From: Engraulis encrasicolus
Taxonomy: Eukaryota > Chordata > Actinopteri > Clupeiformes > Engraulidae
Direction of reading: 5' to 3'
DNA length: 64,000 nt
Assembly (NCBI RefSeq): GCF_034702125.1
Contig: NC_085866.1
Coordinates: 17,917,315 to 17,981,314 of the forward strand
Shown: one piece after another, positions 39,126 to 64,000 of the stretch
Numbering within the stretch: the stretch's first letter is position 1
How the letters are laid out: each line of letters opens with the position of its first letter
Notes under the pieces: model-generated
What the model saw: the letters and a program-made list of their open reading frames with translations, nothing else
The model's database searches: none
What the model was told of the DNA's origin: nothing
Made by a program: the position numbers and the translations under genes

Positions 39126-39450
39126 TGGCCACCATGTGAACTGTGGATATTTACTTTGTTGTGATGAGCGTAGATGATGGGTGGGTGAGCAGTTAGTGAT
39201 GGAGTAGGGCTAAAATCGTCGTCTCTGGTGCTTTAGATCTCGTGCCAACTGCGACTATAACATTAACAAGTGCAATACAGAGACGTCACTGAGGCGTGGC
39301 TGGCAGGACTCAAGAGGAAGCGTTTTCACTCAGAACAACGTTTTGTACGTTCCTCACATATTTGTTGGACGTAGCCTACCTGACGAACAGGTGCGTCCAC
39401 GTCCCCCCCTTTTTTAATAGGAACGTTACGCCTGCTGATTGGATCGTCAC
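39126..39450 (+). promoter_or_regulatory. Short intergenic gap: ptk6 promoter and 5' UTR region
   Basis: The whole space between the inferred srms polyadenylation site and the ptk6 ATG is about 325 bp. It contains GACGTCAC at 39,281 (half of a CRE) and GGCGTGGC at 39,293 (a KLF/Sp-like site). These are matches by eye only. Confidence 0.35.
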
Positions 39451-55154
<15,704 letters not shown>

Positions 55155-55810
55155 TCAACACTTGTGAGCGCTACACCCTGTCATCACCACTAGAGGGAAG
55201 CAAACTGGACACAGCCTAGGCACAGCCTCGCCTCAGTACCAGAAAATGTTGTGGTGGTATGCTTTTAAAAAAGCAGAAGCAAGCACCAACCAAGGTTTAT
55301 GTGCTTCAGACATACTTCCTCTCTGTGCCTGCACGTTTTGGCCACATATGTTCATGATGTCACTTGGCTTGAGATGTCTCTTGGTCTACCAGTAGCCTAG
55401 AGATTCCTGTTCTGTATTGATGTCAAGGCAGATTTGGAGAATCTGGGACCTTTCATGGTGTTCCAGTTACACTTAACTTGTGTTTACAAACTGCCAGGAG
55501 TATTTTTTTTATTTTCTATTTTTGAGTCTATTGAGAGTATTGTCCTTAATTGAACATTATGGAGTTGTGAGGGATGTTGACGTCTCATTTTTACATCAGC
55601 AAAGGTTATTGCTGTGGAGCAGTTCATTGTACTGGAAATCTATATGATATTGCTAGCAATAGCCACCAGATGGCACTGGAAAAGCACATGTATAATTGTG
55701 GAGCAGAATCTCTCTGAGATGGTTATGAAATAGATTTTTAAAAACATGTTTTAAGTTTTTAAAGCCTGTAAGACCTTTAAAATAAAAAAATAAAAGATTT
55801 GTTTTTACAC
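55155..55810 (+). other. ptk6 3' UTR
   Basis: Overlapping AATAAA signals at about 55,780-55,793 give a 3' UTR of about 650 bases. Confidence 0.65.
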
Positions 55811-56023
55811 TCACCACAAGTTTGATTAAAAATGTTTGTGTCAAATTGAATATGGACTGTATCCTATGCTTAGTCGTTACCTGTTGATAGCACACTAACA
55901 ATGTTCTTCAATGTAGCACCAGAGATTCTAAGAGTAGGCCTAGTCTCTCGGGTATTTTCCAGGTACCAGTAAGCTAAGAATATAGCAGTACTAGTTCCCA
56001 TTACTGATGGAAGTGATGGTAGT
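55811..56023. other. Intergenic DNA, nothing recognised
   Basis: No coding or repeat signal is supported. Confidence 0.4.
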
Positions 56024-56411
56024 CACTAGTCAGGGATGTCAAACTCAGGCCGGGGGCCAAATTTGGCCTGTGGAGTCATTTTATTTGGCCCGCAAGATCA
56101 TTTCAAATGTGTATTACAGTTGGCCCCCCTACACATAAATGTATTTTATTATGACTTTGACATGAAATTTTGGGCGTCACATGCTCATACAAGTGCATAA
56201 GTGATGTCTTCCCTCCTTTACAACAGACTGTGCAGGCACATTTGAACTACAATATCTGCTGGGATTGAGTGTTTAAGATTCAGGCATTTGTAAGCATGTG
56301 GATGCATGCACAATTTCAGTGCTTTTTGAATAATGAGCTAGGCCCGCAACTTCGTTCCCGAATTAGATTTCGGCCCTCAGTCAATTTGAGTTTGACACCC
56401 CTGCACTAGTC
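56024..56411. mobile_element. hAT-type MITE with 7-8 bp target duplication, copy 1
   Basis: The element at 56031-56403 starts CAGGGATGTCAAACTCA and ends TGAGTTTGACACCCCTG. CACTAGT flanks it at 56024-56030 and 56404-56410. The inside is rich in GGCCC motifs and has no ORF. Confidence 0.8.
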
Positions 56412-57950
56412 AATATTTGAGGCCACAGCCACAGTGTCCTGTAAATAGAATAAGAGTAGGTTTCACAGCAACACATTGCAAACTAATCAAAAGAACTGAC
56501 AGTCATAATTTGGCACGAGCTACAATCACTTCCAATGACTGTGTTCTGAGTGTACAATGTTTTGCATGATTAAGTTAGCTGGCTTGCGGTTGCCTACTAT
56601 TACAAATCCAGGTATCTATCAACAACTGCCCTCTGACTTACTTATTTGTTAGGCCACATGGCACAGCTAAGTCCATCTGACTATGGCAACAGTAAACAGA
56701 GGACCAGTCACTATTTGGAACTGAGATATTTTAGGGTTTTTTACCTCTGGCCCATTTCCCAGAGTCGTGTTAGTCACACTGTGCGTGCATGACAATGTCA
56801 ACAAACAGTACTGTGTAAGGCGCCCGCCATGAACTATTAGCCTTGGCCACATACCTCGTCAACCAATCATGTTTATTCACTATATTTTGATTCCATGAGC
56901 TTTTTGGTTTGTCTGTCTGTATCAATTCAAGAACTATGTATGTGTTTCAGTGAAATGATCTGGAATGATTGAGAGCACACCAAAGCACAAACTGCTTGAT
57001 TTTGGTGGTGATGGGGTGATCGGCGCTGCTAGAGAGGGACACTGACCTGCCTTGGCTCTTGCTCTAATTTTAGATCATAAGGGTCATTGACATTTTTTTT
57101 CAGTAGCAGACGTCAGGTGGTGCAGTTTATGTCACTATTGTATGACTGAAATTAATTAAATTTATATTAGCATAAACCAATGAATATGCCTTTTAGATTA
57201 TCCAATAAATACAAAACAGTCATTTAATATTAGCCACCCTGATATCTGTTACTGAAATGTCAATGACTCATTACCCAGATTAAGGATTGCCCTGACAGCC
57301 TGTCTGTCTCATAATCATTTTAAGTGACATAAGTGCAAAACAGTACCTATATTGTTATGGAGAAGTTACATTGTTAAAAAGTTACATCTGGTATGACTTG
57401 AGGTTTGTTCTGGGACTGTCTTGCTGCAGGCAGGGCATTACCTCTCCCAACGAGCACAGAGGAGGACTAGCATCCAACTAACTAACATGGATCCAGTCAG
57501 ATGCCTAAAAAGGTAACATGAAGCGTAGGTGAGTAACACTTTGCTAAGACAGTTCCCAGAAGAAAATCATTGTAGAAAAGTTGAATAAATTCAAGCACAA
57601 ATGTGTGTGACCAAAATATTTTAATGTGTGATCTTTCCCAGTATACTTAAGCTAATGCGATAGGCCTACTAAATCCCAATATGGAGTTCGGTTATTTTAA
57701 ATCTGCTGCCAAACACTTGCACATACAGTAGTTTATATGCTTTTGTGTACAGTGTGCTAAAGAATACTTAGAAGATGGGTATTTCTTTTCAAGATGGTTG
57801 TGACCCCTTTGTTATAAGGCGAGGTAAATATTTTTGCTATTTTTTTTTTATTTTTTTTTGCATTTTTCTGACTTATACGATATGGCAATTTTCAAAAAGT
57901 TGAATTAATTCTGATTCTACAGTACACATACATACAAACACATACATACT
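56412..57950. other. Intergenic AT-rich DNA
   Basis: No gene, RNA or clear transposon end is seen in 1.5 kb. Confidence 0.5.
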
Positions 57951-57954
57951 GTAT

Positions 57955-58350
57955 ATCACAACTATTCAAATGGAGGCCCTGGGGGCAGATGCGGCCCTTG
58001 CTTGGCCAGGTTCTGGCCCCCCATAAGGTCAGAACAAAATGAAAACAAATATGTGTGTTATCTGTGGCCGTGCATAATTTGCGATCACTAACACTTCATG
58101 TTTGGGATATCTCTACTATGCATTCACATGAGAGTGGAATCTTATCTAAAACAGTATCATAAATAGACCATCCTAAGGCTACTAAGAAATAGAGAAGCGA
58201 ATATCTGTTCTGTTTGGGAAGCTGTTTCGCACCCTAACCTCAGACACGTGCTGTGCACAATTATACAGATTCTATGTTTGGCCCCTTCACTGGAGGGAAT
58301 TTTTAAAAAACTGGCCCCCTGTGACTTTTAATTGAATACCCCTGCTGAAC
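57955..58350. mobile_element. Possible diverged hAT-type MITE
   Basis: ACTATTCAAATGGAGGCCCTGG at the left resembles the reverse of TTGAATACCCCTG at the right. GCGGCCC and TGGCCCC motifs lie inside, as in the MITEs at 56,031 and 61,464. Confidence 0.35.
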
Positions 58351-58430
58351 AAAGATATATAGGCCTGCATATAGGCCTACTACCTACATACATACATGCA
58401 TACATGCATACATACATACATACAAACCCC

Positions 58431-61193
58431 AACTCCGGTGAAGTTGGGACGTTTGGTAAACAGTGAATAAAATCAAAATGCTATCATTTTCAAAACATTC
58501 AATCTATTAATCAGATGGAGAATAGTGACAAGACAACATATTAAGTGTTAAAACCGAGAAAAAATATTGTTTTGGGGGGACATATGTACTCATTTCTAAC
58601 TTGATAAATCCAACACGTCTCAAAAGAGTTGGGACAGGGACAATAAATGGCAGCAAATGTCAAGGAAGACTAAAAACAAAACAAAAGACAACACGTAACA
58701 GTTAAATACATTAACCGATGAGATGATTTTATATAAAAAACAGTGTTAATTCCTATCTTGGACATGATTTCACCAGCTTAAATGGTGGGTGTATTCCTTG
58801 TCATGTTTTGCAATGTTTTCCTTTCTGTAGTGCTTACAGTGTGACAGGTCTTGACCAAAAGCCCACCATTTTATCACTTGCTGGTCCTTATGATGGAGCC
58901 AAACTGTTAAAACATAGTAGAGAATGCAATTTGACCTTACTATGTGGCAGTAATCAAAGATCTCCCTTCAGAATATAATGCATGAGTGGCTTTTCATGCT
59001 GTTTAAAACCCATTTATACCATTCAGCATTGTATTTAACTCTACAGATGAGTGAGAACATCTTAACCAATGCACTACTGCACCCGCATGCCATCATGGAG
59101 GCTGACTTTTGAAGTTAGCACTAACACAAGTTGGATGGTCCATTTTTACTGTAGCACAGGATGTGCAATGCTCTATTATTGTCAAAAAGAATGGACTTCT
59201 ACAACTTCTACAACTACAACTGCTGACTTCTGTAAGCAAAGGACAGTTTCCCATGTCTTCTGGGTCTATTTCAAGTGAGCTCAGGTGCTTAGGAGAATGT
59301 TACACCCCTGTATCATTTGCACGCATTAAGCATTCTTAATATGGTCAATTTTCAATAGCTCTAATTCCTGGAGTGCTAGAGTGAGACTACAGCCAATATA
59401 TATTTCATGATGTCATGAACCTATACAATGATTTTAGTAACAAAAATATGTCTTATATACACTCAATCGTGGTGAATCAAAGGGAATTCAAAAATGTATG
59501 TAATAACTATGGTAATTATTCCCTTTGCATCTTTAATTCTGAGTGACTCAGCCTCTCTGTGATGATCTTATACCTGGACACCTATATTGTCCGTCAGTAC
59601 AATTCATTTTGAAATGTTCTTCTTTGTTGTTTTATCTTATTTGGATGTTTACTAAATTTCACTGATCCCCGTCCCAACTTATTTGAGACGTGTTGGATTT
59701 ATGAAGTTAGAAATGAGTACATATGTCCCCCAAAACAATATTTTTTCTCGGTTTTAACACTTAACCCTTGTGTTGTGTTCGTAAGCTACATACACCTGTG
59801 GTGTTCGGGTCATTTTTGACCCGTGATAACAAAACTCAGCTATAAAATACCTAAAAACACTAGTTATCATCAAATATTGTTTTTCATCTCATGGCTAACT
59901 TGGTATGTATTCATATCCATGGAAATATTACTGATGTATTCATCTTTTTGACTTTAAAGATCTTTTATCTTACATTATGCAAATCGTTTTTGATGACCAA
60001 AACTATCAAAATCTGCATAAATTCACTATTAATACCTCCCAAAGTGATACAATTACTGATTATGTTGTCCATGTATTACAGCTGATATGAGAGTACAACA
60101 ACCCCCAAATTTATTTTATTAGTTTTTCTCTAATATTAAAAAATATCATCAAGAGTGGCATTTGTGGTGTTCGGGTCCAAACCAACACAAAGAGATTTAT
60201 AGCAGGATAAACACCAAATATCAACTAAATTAGTTTTTCAGTGCATAAAATTAATGTTTAAATATGTTGATTTGGTGTTTTCGATATTTATATGATTTTA
60301 GTGTGGTAAATATACAAAATAACAATTCTGTCAGAGTCACAGCTATTCCGCCAATCTAATGCAAAGGTATTGGAAATGAACACCTCAATGAACATGAAAA
60401 AAGTCACACTATTCATCTGAATCCCCTATGCCATGAACATGGACCATTATGTCATTGCCACATCAACTTTATGGAAAGTATAAGACCAGTTATACAGGTT
60501 TGGGTGCCATTATGAATTTTTGATACGTTTTTTGGAAAAAATAATGTGCAAAAATGTATTTTGCAAACAAATGTGCAAAAAATCTCATTATATAATGCAG
60601 AAATGGATTCCCTGACCATGAAAACATATGAGTAGACACCAGAAATACATCTGTACTCCTTTCACAACAGGAGATATGACATATTGTAGTGTATGGGACT
60701 GTCCGGCGGCCATATTGGATTTTTAATATCAAAAAGCTGGCAAAAAAAAAAGTTCAGGCGACAAATATATTTTCCTCAACATAAATCACCAAACTGAAGA
60801 CAAAGGGCAACCAACAGCTTTTCAGAAATGCATACAACAACCAAAAATCTATACCGGGTCAATTTTGACCCCCGAACACCACAGATGTAACTTTTTTTTT
60901 TTTTGGACCTTTAAAATTTACTAAAATGATAAAACATATTTTTTTTGTGTTGAAATGATTGTGACTGAGGATTAGATGAAACCTTATTCCAAGAAAATAA
61001 AGGAAAGTGTGTTTTTTTCACACTAAAACTTGAAAACGGGTCAAAAATGACCCGAACACAACATAAGGGTTAATATGTTGTCTTTTCACTATTGTCCATC
61101 TAATGAATAGATTGAATGTTTTGAAAATTATAGCATTTAGATTTTATTCACTGTTTACAAAACGTCCCAACTTCACCGGAGTTGGGGTTTGTA
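58431..61193. mobile_element. TA-flanked foldback element (Tc1/mariner-like), interrupted by a nested TTAA element
   Basis: The element at 58433-61191 starts CAAACCCCAACTCCGGTGA and ends with its complement. TA flanks both sides. The arms are at least 200 bp: the left arm is continuous from 58,433 and the right arm is split at 59,764/61,070 by the inserted element. The flanks on both sides are CATA repeats. No transposase coding sequence was recognised. Confidence 0.8.
59761..61073. mobile_element. Nested non-autonomous piggyBac-type element with TTAA duplications
   Basis: TTAA at 59761-59764 and 61070-61073 flank 1,305 bp that starts CCCTTGTGTTGTGTTCG and ends CGAACACAACATAAGGG. Inner GGGTCATTTTTGACCC palindromes lie near both ends. 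No transposase reading frame is evident. Confidence 0.85.
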
Positions 61194-61198
61194 CATAC

Positions 61199-61229
<31 letters not shown>

Positions 61230-61302
61230 CATACATACATACATACATACATACATACATACATACATACATACATACATACATACATACATACATACAT
61301 AC
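61193..61302. repeat. (CATA)n microsatellite
   Basis: About 27 units. Shorter CATA repeats are also present on the left of the foldback element at 58,385-58,432. Confidence 0.95.
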
Positions 61303-61461
61303 ACAGACAGCGTAAGACTCTGAAGGAAGTTCATCCCTCTACTGTTTCCTTTGTAATAGACTACGTGGAGAGACTACGTGGAGAGTCTTGTCTGGTGGTG
61401 CTCTGTTTAAACTGGTCAGCCCTACCTATAGACCAGGGAGAGCATATCAGATGGCAAGAGT

Positions 61462-61712
61462 CAGGTAAGTCAAACTCAGACCTGGGGGTCAAATCCGGCC
61501 CACAGAGTCATTTTCTATGAGCGGGCCCAGGCCAGTGAAACAGCTCACACTCAAATGCAACAGAATATGCTCAGGCACTTTTGAACTATGATGGGAATCT
61601 GTGAAATTAAAAAAAATGAGTATTTAGTGTGAAATAAGTATTGAGTGTGGCCTGCAAATTAGTTCCAGATTTTGATTTGGGCCCTCGGCCAATTTGAGTT
61701 TGACACCCCTGC
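61462..61712. mobile_element. hAT-type MITE, copy 2 of the family at 56,031
   Basis: It starts CAGGTAAGTCAAACTCAGA and ends TTTGAGTTTGACACCCCTG, with GGCCC-rich inside sequence like copy 1. No clear target duplication is seen. Confidence 0.65.
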
Positions 61713-62482
61713 GGTAGGTTGGTACCAGGGCTGGACCGGGGGAGAAATAGGGCCCGGGCACCTTTGGCTTGAAGGGACCCCTCATAACTAGTGGCACAGA
61801 ACTAACTCACCGGTGGGCCTCGCACCCTCGTGAATTTCTAAATTTCTGAAAATAGGGGCCCACGAGGGTGCAGAGCCCACCGGGAAATGCCCGCTATACC
61901 AGATGGCCAATCCAGCCCTGGTTGGTTCCAGGCTCTACGTATTAGCTCTGCTGTCTTCTGACCCCTGCTCTACTGTTTCCTGGTGGGAACCCATGAAACA
62001 GGTTTGTGCTGAGCAAGGGGTGAGTCCTCAAAAATCCATGACAGTGAGTAACAGAAAAAAGTCTGTCCAGACCACTTCTGAATGCGAATCAGCATTTATG
62101 ACGGAAAAGAAACACATGGGGAACTGAGAAAGGAACGTGGGCTCATAGAAATGTCTCTGTATCCAGTGACAACCTACAACTACAAAAAGCCTTCTTTGTT
62201 TGTTTGAATGAATGGTTTTATTGTTCACCACACGTTTTAACCAGTCAACTACCCAAGCTTGTCTCTATTACAAACGTTTAGACACTCTAACCTACTGCGG
62301 TGCATATCATGCAGATCAGCTGTGGGGACCTGTGGTTTAAGAGATAGTGAAATAGCTAACGGTAGACTTCTGTTATCTAACAACACTGGCTGCTGTTGCC
62401 CTCATGCCTCTCCCCACTCCTTGGAGTAAGCATGCTGCCATGCCCATGAGAAATTCCTCATCAACAGTCTGCTAACGTAGGC

Positions 62483-62511
62483 GGGGGGGGGGGGGGGGGG
62501 GGGGGGGGGGG
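62483..62511 (+). repeat. G29 homopolymer
   Basis: Twenty-nine consecutive G. The assembled length is uncertain, and it could form quadruplex structures. Confidence 0.8.
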
Positions 62512-62814
62512 TGGCATGTTCTTCAGCAAGTGTAGTCAAAGCACAGTTGCAGTTGCAAGATTCAAGATTAATTATTCTGTCCCAAAGTCGATTTGTCTTG
62601 AACATTCACACAAGCTGCCACATAATACACAACACATAAAACACAACCCAACAACAAACACCCAGCGCCAAGCAACACATGCTGATGGGAATCTGATGGG
62701 GTTTCATATCTTCCTCCATTAAGGTCTTGAGGAAGTGGTAGAATGTCAGAAACTGCAATTTTCACTTCCCTTCAAATTCTTTTCTGAGGAAAATCTCTTT
62801 CAAGGGGAAGAGGG

Positions 62815-62973
<159 letters not shown>

Positions 62974-63357
62974 CGTTGCAAAGCACCATATTACCATATT
63001 TCATTTCAATTTGCTGTTTACAAAATGTTGAGCCCATGTTTTTCCCAGGGACAGGGAGTGCACTTCGGTGAATGAGACAGTAAATTGAATTAATATGGTA
63101 TACAATGTTATGCAACACCGTAAGTCAGGGGGAACATTCCCATTGAAATCTTAACTGGTTCTATCAGGACATGGACAGACAAAGAGCTCATGTATCTCAA
63201 ACAAATGTGTGGGTTATGCAACCGTTCATGGTGCATGAATGTGTTCAGCAGGTCCTCATTACTATGGATTGGTGTAAATATCTCCTGTGTAAACACAGCA
63301 CAGTCTCTTGGCTCTGTTGTGTTCCCTCCCAGTGACCTTTCCTACAGCACAAACAAA

Positions 63358-63616
63358 CTTTCTAGAGGGGGGTTTCTCAAACTTTTTCAGGCCAAGGACC
63401 ATTTTGTCTTAGTTTATTTTTACAGGGCCCCCCTGTCCACTGAAGGAAGAAGTTAAGAGAGGTACAGCCTTTTAATAATGTTACAAATACAGCCTACGGA
63501 AGCTTGTCCTGGAAATGCTGACTACATTATGTAGAAATTCCCTTGCGAACCACTTGAAGTCTCTCATGGATCACTGGTGGTCCATGGACCACACTTTGAG
63601 CACCTTGGGTCTAGAG
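63358..63616. mobile_element. hAT-type MITE, different family
   Basis: GGGGTTTCTCAAACTTTTT at the left mirrors CACACTTTGAGCACCTTGG at the right. TCTAGAG flanks both sides (about 63,361 and 63,609), in line with a 7-8 bp duplication. GGACCA motifs lie inside. Confidence 0.65.
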
Positions 63617-64000
63617 CCCCCCCCCCCTCCTTTCTCATCGCTGAATTCCAGTCTGTCTCCCCTCCTCTTTTGTGCTGCAGGGGCTCCAGTCTGTTCACCT
63701 TTGTGCAGACTAACCTCTGCAGGCAAAGTGGTATGGATGGGGTGGATGGTGTAGGCCTACAACAGAGTAAAAATACTTCATGTATATGTGAGCATGTATA
63801 TGTGAGACATGACTGGTGATAGTAACTAGCACTGCGCATTAAAAATAAACTTGATTGACACCTGAATTAAAACAGGTGGGTGCAGAGTCATACTATCATT
63901 ACATATAATTTTCCTTAAATAAACACAGGGTGGAGTGTCAGTGAGTGTCAATGTGCAGTAGCCGACATCCAATATGTTGAGAAATGGAGTTGTGCATTCA

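Overview
The window is a vertebrate nuclear region, almost certainly from a teleost fish. The evidence is spliced genes with GT-AG introns, three proteins that match vertebrate families closely, very dense (CA)n/(CT)n microsatellites, and many fish-type DNA transposons, MITEs and tRNA-derived SINEs. The species cannot be told from sequence reading alone. Coding sequence is under 4 kb of the 64 kb. Nearly all of the rest is intron, 3' UTR or repeat.

Layout. (1) 1-~17,390, plus strand: the 3' part of a nol4l-type gene (nucleolar protein 4-like): five exons, a stop at 11,056 and a probable 3' UTR of about 6.3 kb. (2) ~17,400-23,870: intergenic, holding a 4.4-kb piggyBac element with TTAA duplications and 14-bp terminal inverted repeats. 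Its spliced minus-strand transposase is broken by two single-base frameshifts. (3) 23,872-37,540, plus strand: srms, a complete 8-exon SH3-SH2-tyrosine kinase gene (493 aa). (4) 39,451-55,154, plus strand: ptk6 (Brk), a complete 8-exon SH3-SH2-kinase gene (508 aa). Its 5.3-kb and 8.8-kb portions of intron are full of transposons. (5) 55,155-64,000: ptk6 3' UTR, then intergenic DNA with hAT-like MITEs, a TA-flanked foldback element that carries a nested TTAA element, and microsatellites.

srms and ptk6 are a head-to-tail pair with the same intron positions and near-identical exon sizes, so they arose by tandem duplication. They are also neighbours in mammals (human 20q13.33). NOL4L is also on human chromosome 20, so the window looks like conserved chromosome-20-type synteny. 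All exon boundaries here were read by eye from splice signals, codon phase and family similarity. The summed exon lengths are whole codon numbers for srms and ptk6 and for the visible part of nol4l.

I found no clear new cellular system. The most unusual structures are: two short palindromic retroelement-like insertions in ptk6 introns (12- and 15-bp target duplications) that carry hammerhead-ribozyme-like cores; a foldback structure whose arms are 152-bp satellite arrays in opposite orientation; an intronic minisatellite in nol4l that copies the 3' splice site; and a nested transposon whose empty site is preserved in the opposite arm of its host element.
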